Below are positions 39,264-48,988 of a stretch of 64,000 bases of DNA, in pieces. The DNA is taken from positions 1 to 64,000 of the forward strand of contig NZ_AODL01000012.1 of assembly GCF_000525995.1 (NCBI RefSeq), read 5' to 3'. The notes below the pieces were generated by a model. That model did not search any database and was not told the origin of the DNA. It saw only the letters and a list, made by a program, of their open reading frames with translations. The number at the start of each line of letters is the position of its first letter. Within the stretch, counting starts at the first letter, position 1. Position numbers and translations under genes: made by a program. Source of the DNA: Paenilisteria riparia FSL S10-1204 (GTDB taxonomy: Bacteria; Bacillota; Bacilli; Lactobacillales; Listeriaceae).

Positions 39264-39488
39264 ATGACATCAAATATGGAGAACAACGAGCTTGTAAACG
39301 AAACTGCAACTAAATTTGCTTACGAACACAGCTGGGTAGCCTTGAACGATGAGATGATCACAGAGAAATTACGCGAATCCCAGCAAGACTTTGCAATGGG
39401 AAAGAGTTTATCATGGGAAGAAGTGAAAAGAAAGGCAGCCGCACTAGTAGCTAAAGCTAAAGCGCAGACTGCATTTGAACAGGAATAA
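39264..39488 (+). CDS. Antitoxin of a ParE-type toxin-antitoxin pair
   Basis: A 74-residue acidic, helical protein (ends SLSWEEVKRKAAALVAKAKAQ). The LSWEEVK-type C-terminus is common in antitoxins that precede RelE/ParE toxins. It lies 2 bp before the toxin gene and has GGAGG before ATG 39264. Expected to neutralise the toxin by binding and to autoregulate the operon. No ribbon-helix-helix motif is clear. Assigned mainly from context. Confidence 0.75.
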   Translation: MTSNMENNELVNETATKFAYEHSWVALNDEMITEKLRESQQDFAMGKSLSWEEVKRKAAALVAKAKAQTAFEQE

Positions 39489-39490
39489 GT

Positions 39491-39835
39491 ATGGCGAGAG
39501 GCATTACAATTAAGTTTTCCAGACATGCAAGTTTGGATTACGATCGTATCTCACTGTACTTGACGGAAGATGTATACCAATTTCAGGCCGAGCAGAATTT
39601 TAGCAAAGCAATAGAGGCGTTATTACACAACCTGACCGCATTTCCTAGAATGGGTGGTGTGTATGATAATGGCAGGTGCTTATCAAGAGAGTATCGCAGA
39701 ATTAATATGGACAGGTATAGTGTTTTCTACGTTTATTTAGAGGATAAGGCTATAGTTGAAATACACCGAATTTTAGCAGGAATGGTGGATCATACTATTT
39801 TTATTAAGGACGAAATGCAGACTTACGATGTATAA
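39491..39835 (+). CDS. RelE/ParE-superfamily toxin
   Basis: A 114-residue toxin of the RelE/ParE fold: KFSRHASLDYDRISLYLTE (helix 1), FSKAIEALLHNLTAFPRMGG, then the strand pair YRRINMDRYSVFYVYLEDKAIVEIHRILAG. The RYSVFYVY...IVEIHRI block is diagnostic. ParE-like members poison DNA gyrase, RelE-like ones cut ribosome-bound mRNA; sequence alone favours ParE. Co-transcribed with the antitoxin. Confidence 0.88.
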   Translation: MARGITIKFSRHASLDYDRISLYLTEDVYQFQAEQNFSKAIEALLHNLTAFPRMGGVYDNGRCLSREYRRINMDRYSVFYVYLEDKAIVEIHRILAGMVDHTIFIKDEMQTYDV

Positions 39836-39867
39836 AACGATGGAGCATGTTGATAGTGCCTCTCTTT

Positions 39868-40896
39868 TTAATTGATAGCTAATTGGCGAATCGAGTTACC
39901 GTTAATTAGCTTTGTTTCAATGATGGTATGTTTTGCAATATCATGTTGTTGTGCAATTAGTTGAAATAGTAATTCTGTGGCGGTTTTTCCTAGTCGCTTC
40001 GTTGGAATATCAATCGCGGTTAGTGGAGGCGTTAAGAATGTTGATACGACGCGGTCATTATAGCCAATAACAGATAGATCCTGAGGAATATGAAGCCCTA
40101 AATCAGCGGCTACTTTGTAGATACTGAGTGCTTTCAAATCATCCGTTGCAAAAATCGCGGTTGGTCGTTCAGGAAGTGTCAGTAAGCGATTTGTCGCATT
40201 GTAGGCATCCTCAGCCGAATAGCCACTATCTATAATCCAATCGCGACGAATGTCTAAATGGTGTTCAAACAATGAACTGCGGTACCCAGCAAGTCGGTCA
40301 ATTGAGACATGATAGTTTAGTGGTGCGTGCAGACAAGCAATATGCTTGTGACCTTGTTGAATTAGTAATTTTGTTAGTTCGTAGGAGTCCTTGAAATTGT
40401 CTGTGTCCACAGAATACACATTGGTGTAATCACCATCTATTTTTCCTGTAACAACAATTGGTATATTGAAAGAATCTAGCTTTTCGAAAAAGGATTCGTC
40501 TGCAGGAGAGCTCAACATAATGATACCCTTAATCATTTTCTCTTTAATCTTAGCGATGCATTTCTCGAGTTCATCGGCTGTATTGCGGGATGTTTGCAAA
40601 ATTAAATCGAAATTGTGATCTTCCGCGATGGCTGAAATAGAGTGGATAATTTCCGAAAAGAAAGGATTTCCAGCTGTCGTCTTCGTTGGCCGATTTGAAA
40701 TGACCATAATTGCATCGAATCCCGCACTGGTAAGAGCACGTGCGAGTTTACTTGGTCGGTATTCTAATGCTTCAATTGCTTCGAGAACTCGTTTTTTTGA
40801 ATCGGGTGAAATATTTGCTTGATTATTTAATACCCGTGATACGGTGGATTTAGAGACTCCAGCGAGACGAGCTATATCATAAATAGTGGCTCCCAT
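39868..40896 (-). CDS. LacI-family regulator of the ycj-like cluster
   Basis: A 342-residue repressor. It has the [24 protein letters not shown], the hinge [21 protein letters not shown]-like segment, and a type-I periplasmic-binding sensor ending [22 protein letters not shown]. It is divergent from the GH13_18-led operon and corresponds in position to E. coli YcjW. A perfect dyad CAGAAAGCGCTTTCTG in the operon promoter is a likely target, although it also resembles a cre. The inducer is expected to be the imported glucoside. Confidence 0.92.
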   Translation of the reverse strand: MGATIYDIARLAGVSKSTVSRVLNNQANISPDSKKRVLEAIEALEYRPSKLARALTSAGFDAIMVISNRPTKTTAGNPFFSEIIHSISAIAEDHNFDLILQTSRNTADELEKCIAKIKEKMIKGIIMLSSPADESFFEKLDSFNIPIVVTGKIDGDYTNVYSVDTDNFKDSYELTKLLIQQGHKHIACLHAPLNYHVSIDRLAGYRSSLFEHHLDIRRDWIIDSGYSAEDAYNATNRLLTLPERPTAIFATDDLKALSIYKVAADLGLHIPQDLSVIGYNDRVVSTFLTPPLTAIDIPTKRLGKTATELLFQLIAQQHDIAKHTIIETKLINGNSIRQLAIN

Positions 40897-41067
40897 TAGC
40901 TTTGTCCTCCTCGTTATATGATGGTGAGACCGTTCCCATCACTTTTTGTTTCTAAATTCTATTTTACTCAATTGTGGTAAAGTTGTCCAATAGAAAACGA
41001 AAATGGATGGGATTGTTTATATGAATAGACATGTAGCTGAAATAAGAAATTAGTTTGGAAAATACTA

Positions 41068-41096
41068 TTGACAGAAAGCGCTTTCTGTAATATAAT
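41068..41096 (+). promoter_or_regulatory. ycj-like operon promoter with operator/cre in the spacer
   Basis: Consensus promoter TTGACA (41068-41073), 17-bp spacer, TATAAT (41091-41096). The perfect 16-bp palindrome CAGAAAGCGCTTTCTG (41072-41087) fills the spacer. It could be the LacI-family operator, a CcpA cre, or both; occupancy would block RNA polymerase directly. Confidence 0.9.
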
Positions 41097-41132
41097 TTTT
41101 CATGGGAGCGGTACCATAGAAAGGAGGACAAA

Positions 41133-42812
41133 ATGGACATTATTACGAAGCGTGTAGTGAGTATATATGAAAATGAAAGCGTTATATCTATTGCTAGTGA
41201 TATCCAACACAGAATAGAACAAGCGAAAAGGAAGGTGAAAGCCCGCAAGCAAGGTTGGGACAATAAAGATGTTGTCTTGATTACATATGGTGATCAATTT
41301 TTTGCAGGGAAGGAACCCACGTTAGCTACACTTAAAGAGATGTATGATAAGTATTTGTATGATATGTTTGAAGTTGTTCACATTCTACCGTTTTATCCAT
41401 ATTCGTCGGATGATGGTTTTTCAGTGATTGATTATAAAAAGGTTGACCCAAAACTTGGCGATTGGAAAGACGTAAAGAAATTAACAGAATCAACGAGGTT
41501 GATGTTCGACTATGTTTGTAATCATATTTCCGCGCAAAGTGATTGGTTCAAGGAATACTTGAAAGGGAATCCGGAATACGATAACTTCTTTGTAGAAATG
41601 TCACCAAATACTGATTTATCAGCGGTTACAAGGCCTCGTGCTACACCAGTTTTGACGGAGTTTACGCTTGCTGATGGGCAGAAGAAGCACATTTGGACAA
41701 CATTTAGTGAGGATCAGATTGATTTGAATTTTAGTAATCCGCAAGTGTTACTTCGAATGATTGATGTGCTCGCATTTTATTTAGAAGAGGGTGCGGAATA
41801 TGTAAGGCTTGATGCGGTTGGATTCATGTGGAAAGAGCCAGGAACGTCCTGTATTCACTTGGAGAAAACGCATGAAATTGTGAAACTTTTCCGTGATGTT
41901 TTAGATGAGATTGCGCCAGGGACGGTGATGATTACAGAGACGAATGTGCCGCATAAGGATAATATTACGTACTTTGGAAATGGAAAAGATGAGGCGCACA
42001 TGGTGTATCAGTTCCCTTTGCCACCGCTTGTTTTACAGGCGATACATACGGGAAATGGTGAAGCTCTTTCTGGCTGGGCGAATGAGTTAGAATTGCCAGG
42101 TGATGATGTAACATTCTTTAACTTCCTTGCTTCACATGATGGGATTGGCTTAAACCCAATTCGTGGGATTGTGCCGGAAAATGATATTTTGGCTTTGGTG
42201 AAAGATTTAGAAGAGGAAGGCGCATTGGTTTCGTATAAGCAGAATCCAGACGGAACGGAGAGCCCATATGAAATTAATGTGACATATATGGATGCGTTGA
42301 ATAAGTTGGCGGATTCAGATGACTTACGATTGCAGCGGTTCTTATTAGCGCATTCGATCTTGTTGGTGATCCCAGGAGTCCCCGCAATTTATGTACAAAG
42401 TATTTTAGGGGCGCGCAATGATTTCAATGGAGTTGCCAAGACGGGGCATAATCGGTCTATCAATCGCAAAAAGTACCCTCTGACCGATATCGAAGCGGGA
42501 ATTGCAGATAGTGAAACATTGATGTACCGAGTTTTTGAAGGTATTAAAGAGTTGGTGCAGTTGCGCAAGTTAGAGAAGTTATTCCATCCGAATGTAGCGA
42601 TGGAAGTCGTGGATTATGGTGCAGCAGTTTTTGCAGTGAAGCGATATGATGAGGCTGGGGATTATGTATTAGCTTTGCATAATCTGTCAGATCAGGTTGT
42701 TTCATGTAATGTGGAGGATTCGTGGGATATGATGACGAATCAGCATATTTCTGGGAGCGCTCCAATGACGCTAGCTCCTTATGCGTTTCGTTGGCTAAAA
42801 AACAAAAACTAG
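41133..42812 (+). CDS. ycjM: GH13_18 glucoside phosphorylase (YcjM / sucrose-phosphorylase-like)
   Basis: A 559-residue alpha-amylase-superfamily phosphorylase. Subfamily 18 traits include HILPFYPYSSDDGFSVIDY, the nucleophile in YVRLDAVGFMWK (Asp at about 228), the acid/base in VMITETNVP (Glu at about 270) and the FNFLASHDGIGLNPIRG loop. E. coli YcjM of this subfamily is a glucosylglycerate phosphorylase; relatives cleave sucrose or sucrose-6-phosphate. The product would be glucose-1-phosphate, used by the phosphoglucomutase at the end of the operon. The glycerate kinase gene downstream favours glucosylglycerate as the substrate; this specificity is inferred from context. Confidence 0.88.
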   Translation: MDIITKRVVSIYENESVISIASDIQHRIEQAKRKVKARKQGWDNKDVVLITYGDQFFAGKEPTLATLKEMYDKYLYDMFEVVHILPFYPYSSDDGFSVIDYKKVDPKLGDWKDVKKLTESTRLMFDYVCNHISAQSDWFKEYLKGNPEYDNFFVEMSPNTDLSAVTRPRATPVLTEFTLADGQKKHIWTTFSEDQIDLNFSNPQVLLRMIDVLAFYLEEGAEYVRLDAVGFMWKEPGTSCIHLEKTHEIVKLFRDVLDEIAPGTVMITETNVPHKDNITYFGNGKDEAHMVYQFPLPPLVLQAIHTGNGEALSGWANELELPGDDVTFFNFLASHDGIGLNPIRGIVPENDILALVKDLEEEGALVSYKQNPDGTESPYEINVTYMDALNKLADSDDLRLQRFLLAHSILLVIPGVPAIYVQSILGARNDFNGVAKTGHNRSINRKKYPLTDIEAGIADSETLMYRVFEGIKELVQLRKLEKLFHPNVAMEVVDYGAAVFAVKRYDEAGDYVLALHNLSDQVVSCNVEDSWDMMTNQHISGSAPMTLAPYAFRWLKNKN

Positions 42813-42824
42813 GAGGATTTTAAG

Positions 42825-44124
42825 ATGAAAAAGAGAGGTTTAGTTTTACTTGTTGTTGTTTTAATGTTGAGTGCTGTGTTGGCAGCGTGTGGCGGTTCGT
42901 CGGGAAGTTCGGATAATAAGCAAGTGACAATCGAATTCATGCATTCCTCGGTAGAAAAAGAGCGTTTGGACGTTATTAAAGAATTAATAGCGAAAATTTG
43001 AAAAAGAAAATCCAAATATTAAGGTAAAACAAGTACCGGTTGAAGAAGATGCGTTCAATACAAAAGTGGTGACATTAGCGCGTTCTGGAAAGTTACCTGC
43101 TGTTTTGGAAGTAAGTCAAGATTTTGCAAAAGTAATGGTTAAAGATAAATTGATTGATGAAGATGCGGTAAAAGATGTTATTCAAAAAGTTGGTGAAGAT
43201 AGTTATTATGAGGGTGCGCTGAATTTGACGCGTTCTGAAGATGGTAAAAGTTATATCGGTGTTCCGCTTAGTGGCTGGGTGCAAGGTATTTGGTATAACA
43301 AGAAAGCTTTAGCTACGGCGAATTTTGAAGAACCTAAGAACTGGAACGATATTTTAAAAATCGCAAAACATTTCACAAATAAAGCGAATAAAAAATATGG
43401 TATTGCTATTCCAACAGCAGAAGGTGCGATGGCTGAGCAAGCATTTTCACAATTTGCGCTATCAAACAAAGCCAATGTGTTGGATGAAAAGGGCAATATA
43501 ACAATCGATACGAAAGAAATGAATCAAGCGTTAACGTTTTATCAAGACTTGTCTAAATACACAATGCCAGGTTCTAATGATGTAACGGAAATTAAAGATG
43601 CGTTCATGAATGGCACTGTTCCAATGGCGATTTACTCGACATACATTTTACCAGCAGTATTCACAGATGGCGATCCAAGCAATGTCGGTTTTATTATTCC
43701 GGAAGAGAAAGAAAAAGCGGTATACGGAACGGTTTCAGCGCTTACTTTATCAGATGGGCTAGATGATTCACAAAAAGCAGCTGGTAAGAAACTAGTTGAA
43801 TTTCTATCGCAACCGGAAAACCAAACGAAATGGGTACTTATGTCTCCAGGTGGTGCGCAACCAGTTAATAAAGGCGTACTTGAAAACGAAAATTACAAAA
43901 ACAATGAAGTCGTAAAAGCATTTGGTAATTTATCAAATGAAATCGCAGAATCATTCAATGATATTCAAGTTTTCGGACTTGTCGATGGTAAGAACTTCAC
44001 GAAAATGGGTGACATCACAAGTTCCGGGGTTATTGGAAAAATGGTGAATGATGTAACGGTTGGCGGAAAGGATGTTGACACAGAGCTCAAGAAAGCGCAA
44101 AGTACGGCAGAATCCAATAACTAG
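42825..44124 (+). CDS. ycjN: Sugar ABC receptor lipoprotein, YcjN-like (frameshift)
   Basis: A CUT1 family-1 solute-binding lipoprotein of about 432 residues. The signal peptide MKKRGLVLLVVVLMLSAVLA ends in lipobox LAAC, followed by a GGSSGSSDN linker and the binding domain. The frame breaks near 42991-43001: ELIAKI-stop versus ELIAKFEKENPNIKVKQV, so an A4 run should probably be A3. AGGAGG precedes ATG 42825, 12 bp after the phosphorylase stop. It delivers the glucoside to the two permeases that follow. Confidence 0.87.
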
Positions 44125-44133
44125 GAGGCTACT

Positions 44134-45015
44134 ATGAAAACAAAAACATATAAACGTTCGGATGCGAAAATGGCGCTAGCTTTGCTATCGCCTAGTATCC
44201 TCTTGCTACTCGTATTGGTAGCATATCCGATGATTTCGAATATCCAAATTAGTTTCCTTGAGTTGCCGCTCAACCCTAACATGGATTCTACGTTTATCGG
44301 TTTGCAGAACTATATTGATATTTTAAAAGATCCGGAATTTTATAAATCACTAGCGCGTACTTTTGGCTATACGTTCTTAGTGGTCGCTGGTAGCACGGTG
44401 ATGGGACTCTTGGTTGCGATTTTCTTCAACCGGGAGTTTCGTTTCCGCAAAACGGCGCGTTCGTTGATTATTTTATCTTATGTGACGCCGTCGATTTCAC
44501 TTATTTTTGCTTGGAAATACATGTTTAATAATAGTTATGGATTTATTAATTTTATCGGTGGCGATGTGTTGCACTTGTGGAAAGATGCGCCGCTTTGGTT
44601 TGATAATCCTGTTTCTAGCTTTATTTTAGTTGTGTTGTTCGCGATTTGGCGTTATTTCCCATATGCGTTTATTTCCTTCTTGGCAATATTGCAAACGGTG
44701 GATAAATCGCTTTATGAGGCGGCTGACATGGATGGGGCAACAGTTTGGGATAAGTTCAAAATTGTGACGTTGCCAGCGATTATGCCAGTTCTAGCGACTG
44801 TTGTGACGCTGCGTGCGATTTGGATGTTCTACATGTTTACGGACGTATATTTGCTGACGAATAAAGTAAATATTTTAGGAATTTATTTATACCAAACGGC
44901 CTTTGCTTTCAACGATTTAGGTAAGGCTTCGGCGATTTCGGTAATCCTATTTGTGATTATCTTTGTAGTCATCATGATTACGAGAAAGCGGGTGAATTTA
45001 AATGGCAGTAAGTAG
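44134..45015 (+). CDS. ycjO: Sugar ABC permease, YcjO/MalF-like
   Basis: A 293-residue CUT1 permease with six TM segments and the EAA loop YEAADMDGATVWDKFKIVTLP. AGGAGG lies before ATG 44134, 9 bp after the receptor gene. It overlaps the next permease by 14 bp, indicating coupled translation. Confidence 0.92.
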   Translation: MKTKTYKRSDAKMALALLSPSILLLLVLVAYPMISNIQISFLELPLNPNMDSTFIGLQNYIDILKDPEFYKSLARTFGYTFLVVAGSTVMGLLVAIFFNREFRFRKTARSLIILSYVTPSISLIFAWKYMFNNSYGFINFIGGDVLHLWKDAPLWFDNPVSSFILVVLFAIWRYFPYAFISFLAILQTVDKSLYEAADMDGATVWDKFKIVTLPAIMPVLATVVTLRAIWMFYMFTDVYLLTNKVNILGIYLYQTAFAFNDLGKASAISVILFVIIFVVIMITRKRVNLNGSK

Positions 45016-45853
45016 TAAAAAAACAAAGCGAACAAAGAAGATTGTTTTTTATGTAGGTTTAGTATTGTTTCTTGTTTTCACATTGTTTCCATTCTTGATT
45101 ATGCTTATGACATCGTTTAAGAGCCCAAAAGAGGCAATATCGGCGCCACCAACGTTTTTTCCGAAAGATTGGACGTTCCAGCACTATATCGATATTTTCA
45201 ATCCAGATATTTTCCCATTCTTGACGTACTTTAAGAACAGTTTTATTGTGTCGCTTGTGGCGTCAGGGATTGCGGTTATTTTAGGGATTTTAGGTGCTTA
45301 TGCGTTGTCAAAATTGCGTTTCCGGGCGCGGACAACTATTAATGCGAGTTTTTATACGGTATATATGTTCTCGGGAATTTTGCTAATTGTGCCGTTGTTT
45401 AAAATTATTTCGAGTGTCGGGCTGTATGATACGAGAACAGCGCTGATTATTACGATGGTTGTGCAGACATTGCCGACTGCGATTTTCATGTTGATTAGTT
45501 ATTTTGATACGATTCCAGTGGATATTGAGGAAGCGGCGATGATGGATGGCTTGAATCGGATGCAAATTATTATGCGTATTATTGTGCCGCTAGCTATTTC
45601 GGGAATTATTTCAGTATTTGTATATTGCTTTATGGTCGCTTGGAATGATTATCTGTTTGCGTCGATTTTCTTGTCGGATTCGGACTTGTTCACACTACCG
45701 ATTGGCTTAAATACGCTGTTTAGTACACCTGATTATATTTGGGGCCGAATGATGGCAGCGTCTCTTGTGACGGCATTGCCAGTTGTTATTATGTACGCTT
45801 TGTCGGAACGGTTTATTAAGGGAAATCTTACTGACGGCGGCGTTAAAGGATAG
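45002..45853 (+). CDS. ycjP: Sugar ABC permease, YcjP/MalG-like
   Basis: A 283-residue CUT1 permease with six TM segments and the EAA loop EEAAMMDGLNRMQIIMRIIVP, ending RFIKGNLTDGGVKG as in MalG-type subunits. It is followed by a nested inverted-repeat element rather than directly by the dehydrogenase gene. No ATPase (YcjV/MsmK type) is encoded in the cluster, unlike E. coli. Confidence 0.92.
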   Translation: MAVSSKKTKRTKKIVFYVGLVLFLVFTLFPFLIMLMTSFKSPKEAISAPPTFFPKDWTFQHYIDIFNPDIFPFLTYFKNSFIVSLVASGIAVILGILGAYALSKLRFRARTTINASFYTVYMFSGILLIVPLFKIISSVGLYDTRTALIITMVVQTLPTAIFMLISYFDTIPVDIEEAAMMDGLNRMQIIMRIIVPLAISGIISVFVYCFMVAWNDYLFASIFLSDSDLFTLPIGLNTLFSTPDYIWGRMMAASLVTALPVVIMYALSERFIKGNLTDGGVKG

Positions 45854-45977
45854 GCGAGCACGGGCGAGAAGCATTTATCTTCGTCGTTAAAGGCTGTGCT
45901 CCGATGCTCACGTACCTTAGTACGCTCCGCTTCGGTGCTCGCCTTTTCCTAGAAGCTAAACGCTTCTCGCCCGTGCT
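45852..45977. repeat. Nested inverted-repeat element within the operon
   Basis: Two 21-nt arms (45857-45877 and 45957-45977, one mismatch) enclose about 80 nt that contain a second pairing option (AGGCGAGCA at 45852-45860 with TGCTCGCCT at 45936-45944) and a small CGTAC/GTACG hairpin (about 45911-45924). It lies between ycjP- and ycjQ-like genes and begins at the ycjP stop. Its GC-rich, repetitive look differs from the flanking DNA and suggests an extragenic palindromic element that can fold in the mRNA and adjust expression of the downstream half of the operon. Confidence 0.8.
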
Positions 45978-46030
45978 GGCGGGTTTGGAGGCACGGATTG
46001 ATTAAATTAAGTTAGAAGGAGAATTTGGAT

Positions 46031-47083
46031 ATGAAGAAGTTGGTTGCTTTGGAGCCGCGGGTTGCGGGGTTAGTGGAGTATGAGGATAGAGCGGTTGCTC
46101 GGGATGAGGCGAAGATTAAGGTTGTGTTTGCGTCGCCGAAACATGGGACGGAAGTTGTTGATTTTCGTGGTGTGAGCCCGTTTATTGATGAGGAGTTTAA
46201 TGAGGAGTGGAATATGTTTATGCCGCGTGCGGAAGGTGCTGCGCGTGGGATTGTGTTCGGTGAGTTTCAGCTTGGGAACATGGTTGTCGGTGAGATTGTT
46301 GAAATCGGCGCGGATGTGACGGAGTATGCGATTGGAGATATGGTTTGTACGTATGGGCCGATTATGGAGACGGTGATTGTGAAGGCTGTGGGTAATTATA
46401 AGCTTCGGAAAATGCCAGAGGGTGCGAGCTGGAAAAATGCGGTTTGCTATGATCCGGCGCAGTTTGCGATGAGTGGTGTTCGTGAGGCGCATGTGCGTGC
46501 GGGTGACTATGTTGTCGTTGTTGGACTTGGGGCGATTGGTCAAATTGCGATTCAACTGGCGAAAAAGGCTGGTGCGAGTATCGTGATTGGTGTTGATCCG
46601 CTAGAACATCGACGGGAAATTGCGCTTCGTCATGGTGCGGATGCTTGTTTTAGCCCTATTGGTACGGATGTTGGATATGAAGTGAAGAAATTGACGGGTA
46701 AGCTTGGCGCGGATTCGATTATTGAGACGAGTGGGAACGGGCAAGCTTTGGAGGCTGCGTTGCGCGGGATTGCGTATGGCGGTATTATTTCGTACGTTGC
46801 GTTTGCGAAGCCGTTTCCGGAAGGTTTTAATTTAGGACGGGAAGCGCATTTTAACAATGCTAAAATTGTGTTTGCGCGTGCTTCTAGTGAGCCGAATCCG
46901 GATTATCCACGTTGGAATCGGAAGCGTATTGAGGAGACTTGCTGGGAACTTTTGATGAATGGGTATTTGGATTGTGAAGATTTGATCGACCCGATTGTGA
47001 ATTTATCGGAAAGTGCGGACGCGTATATGAAATATGTGGATCAGCAACCGGATTTGAGTATTAAGATGGGAATTGAACTTTAA
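46031..47083 (+). CDS. ycjQ: Medium-chain dehydrogenase, YcjQ-like
   Basis: A 350-residue MDR-superfamily dehydrogenase with the nucleotide-binding motif VVVVGLGAIGQIAIQLAKKAGA and GVDPLEHRREIALRHGAD. The four-Cys structural zinc lobe is absent, as in the YcjQ/L-threonine-dehydrogenase-like branch. E. coli YcjQ oxidises D-gulosides at C3. Here it would interconvert a glycoside and its 3-keto form with the next two enzymes. ATG 46031 is chosen since AAGGAG (46016-46021) suits it better than TTG 46025. It lies 17 bp before the epimerase gene. Confidence 0.87.
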   Translation: MKKLVALEPRVAGLVEYEDRAVARDEAKIKVVFASPKHGTEVVDFRGVSPFIDEEFNEEWNMFMPRAEGAARGIVFGEFQLGNMVVGEIVEIGADVTEYAIGDMVCTYGPIMETVIVKAVGNYKLRKMPEGASWKNAVCYDPAQFAMSGVREAHVRAGDYVVVVGLGAIGQIAIQLAKKAGASIVIGVDPLEHRREIALRHGADACFSPIGTDVGYEVKKLTGKLGADSIIETSGNGQALEAALRGIAYGGIISYVAFAKPFPEGFNLGREAHFNNAKIVFARASSEPNPDYPRWNRKRIEETCWELLMNGYLDCEDLIDPIVNLSESADAYMKYVDQQPDLSIKMGIEL

Positions 47084-47100
47084 AGGAGACGCGACGTATC

Positions 47101-47892
47101 ATGAAAATTGGAACGCAAAATCAGGCATTTTTTCCGGAAGCGATTATGGAGAAATTTGTTTATATCAAAGAAATGGGTTTTGAAGGATTTGAAATTGACG
47201 GGAAACTGTTGGTGGATAATGTGGCGGAAGTGAAAGCTGCAATTGCTGCGACGGGAATTCCTGTAACGACGGCTTGTGGTGGTTATGATGGTTGGATTGG
47301 GGACTTTATTGAGGAGCGTCGTTTGAATGGTTTGCAGGAAATTAAGGCGATTTTAGAGGCGTTGCAAGCTGTTGACGGGAAGGGGATTGTGGTTCCTGCG
47401 GCTTGGGGAATGTTCACGTATCGCTTGCCTCCAATGGTTTCACCGCGTTCTCAAGATGGTGATTTTAAGGCTGTTAGTGAGTCGCTTGTTTATTTGGATA
47501 AGATTGCTGGTGAGACGGGGACGACGATTTTCTTGGAGCCGTTGAATCGGTATCAGGATCACATGATTAATTTACTTGGGGATGCGCGCCGCTATATTGA
47601 AGTCAATGATTTGAAACATGTGAAAATTATTGCAGACTTTTATCATATGAATATTGAGGAAGACGGGATTTCGGAGGCATTGCATGCGAACCGTGACTTG
47701 GTGGAGCATGTGCATGTGGCAGATAATCATCGTTATCAGCCGGGAAGTGGTTCGCTTGATTTCAAGAAGCATTTCGATCAGTTGAAGGCGGATGGCTACG
47801 ACGGGTTCTTGACGTTTGAGTGCCGTGTTCGTGCGGAAAATCCGGAAAAAGCGTACCAAGATGCGCTAGAACATTTGAAAACTTGTAGGTAA
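47101..47892 (+). CDS. ycjR: Sugar epimerase/isomerase, YcjR-like (AP-endonuclease-2 TIM barrel)
   Basis: A 263-residue xylose-isomerase-like TIM-barrel enzyme. Metal and substrate residues typical of the fold are visible: FLEPLNRYQDHMIN (Glu), IIADFYHMNIEEDG (Asp/His), EHVHVADNHRYQPGSG, FLTFECRV (Glu). E. coli YcjR is a 3-keto-D-guloside 4-epimerase. Flanked by YcjQ- and YcjS-like dehydrogenases, it most likely inverts C4 of a 3-keto-glycoside, converting a rare sugar glycoside to a glucoside. AAAGGAG precedes ATG 47101. Confidence 0.87.
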   Translation: MKIGTQNQAFFPEAIMEKFVYIKEMGFEGFEIDGKLLVDNVAEVKAAIAATGIPVTTACGGYDGWIGDFIEERRLNGLQEIKAILEALQAVDGKGIVVPAAWGMFTYRLPPMVSPRSQDGDFKAVSESLVYLDKIAGETGTTIFLEPLNRYQDHMINLLGDARRYIEVNDLKHVKIIADFYHMNIEEDGISEALHANRDLVEHVHVADNHRYQPGSGSLDFKKHFDQLKADGYDGFLTFECRVRAENPEKAYQDALEHLKTCR

Positions 47893-47953
47893 GTAAGGAT
47901 GCCGCTGCCTTCGAAAATGGGTTTTGGAGGCAGTGTTTAAGGGGGCGTAGGAC

Positions 47954-48988
47954 GTGAAGAAAGTGGCGATTATTGGTGCTGGGCAGGTGGCCGAGAAGGT
48001 GCATGCGGCGTATTATTTGACGCGGACGGCAGATTTGGAATTGGTCGCAGTTGTTGATCCAGACGAGAAACGAGGAGCGGATTTTGCGACGCAGAATGGG
48101 TTTGCGCGGAGTTATGTGGATGCGGGGACGATGTTTGCAACGGAAAAACCGGATTTGGTGAGTATTTGTACGCCGAATCGTTTTCATTTTGATAACGTGA
48201 TGACGGCACTTAGGCATGGTGCGGCAGTCATGTGTGAGAAGCCTCCTGCGATGACGGCGAATGAGGCGAGGATGATGCGTGATTTTGCGGCTGAGAAGGG
48301 TTTGACGCTTGCTTATGATTTTCATCACCGTTTTGCGACGGACATGACGGAGGTAAAGCGGGCTTATCTGGATGGCGTACTTGGTGAAGTGTATGTGACA
48401 AAAGCGAAGGCATTGCGCCGTTCTGGCGTTCCTGGATGGGGATCATTTACGAATAAGGCGTTACAGGGCGGGGGACCGCTGATTGATATTGGCATTCATA
48501 TGCTGGATGCTGCGATGTACGTCCTCGATTTTCCGAAGGTCAAGAAAGTGACTGCCAAAATGTTTCAAAAAATTGGGACAAAGAAGTCGGAAGGAACATT
48601 TGGAACGTGGGACCCTACGAAATATGATGTGGAGGACGCGGTTTTTGCTTTTATTGAGTTTGAAAATGGTGGGTTGTTAGAATTGGAAACGTCTTTTGTT
48701 TTGCAAATGAAGGATAAAGCGGTTTTGAATGTGGAATTTTTCGGTGATGAGGCGGGTGCTACGTTGTTTCCTGCGGAGGTTTACACGGATCAAGCTGGGG
48801 AATTGGTGACGCTTTTGAAACGGGATGTGGCGGACGAGGAACGGCATGTGAAAAGCATGGAAGCGTTTGTGAATCGGGCGTTAGGTGCGGATGTAATGGT
48901 AGCGGATGCTGAGCAAGGCTACCAAATACAACGATTGATTGAGGCGATTTACGAATCGGCAGAAAAAGGTGAGAGTGTATATTTATGA
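47954..48988 (+). CDS. ycjS: Gfo/Idh/MocA-family glycoside 3-dehydrogenase, YcjS-like
   Basis: A 344-residue NAD(P)-dependent oxidoreductase. Its Rossmann motif is VAIIGAGQVAEKVHAAYYL, with the EKP catalytic motif (VMCEKPPAMT), the YDFHHRF motif and GGGPLIDIGIHMLDAAMYV near residue 175. E. coli YcjS is a D-glucoside 3-dehydrogenase. It starts with GTG 47954 after AAGGGGG. The gene overlaps the GH65 gene by 4 bp. It would act at the opposite end of the YcjQ-YcjR-YcjS oxidation/epimerisation/reduction sequence. Confidence 0.87.
   Translation: MKKVAIIGAGQVAEKVHAAYYLTRTADLELVAVVDPDEKRGADFATQNGFARSYVDAGTMFATEKPDLVSICTPNRFHFDNVMTALRHGAAVMCEKPPAMTANEARMMRDFAAEKGLTLAYDFHHRFATDMTEVKRAYLDGVLGEVYVTKAKALRRSGVPGWGSFTNKALQGGGPLIDIGIHMLDAAMYVLDFPKVKKVTAKMFQKIGTKKSEGTFGTWDPTKYDVEDAVFAFIEFENGGLLELETSFVLQMKDKAVLNVEFFGDEAGATLFPAEVYTDQAGELVTLLKRDVADEERHVKSMEAFVNRALGADVMVADAEQGYQIQRLIEAIYESAEKGESVYL

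Noticed and set aside
47762-48328. A long minus-strand frame opposite the ycjR/ycjS genes
   Set aside because: Its translation is basic, low in complexity and without a ribosome site; it mirrors the codon bias of the well-supported plus-strand genes.
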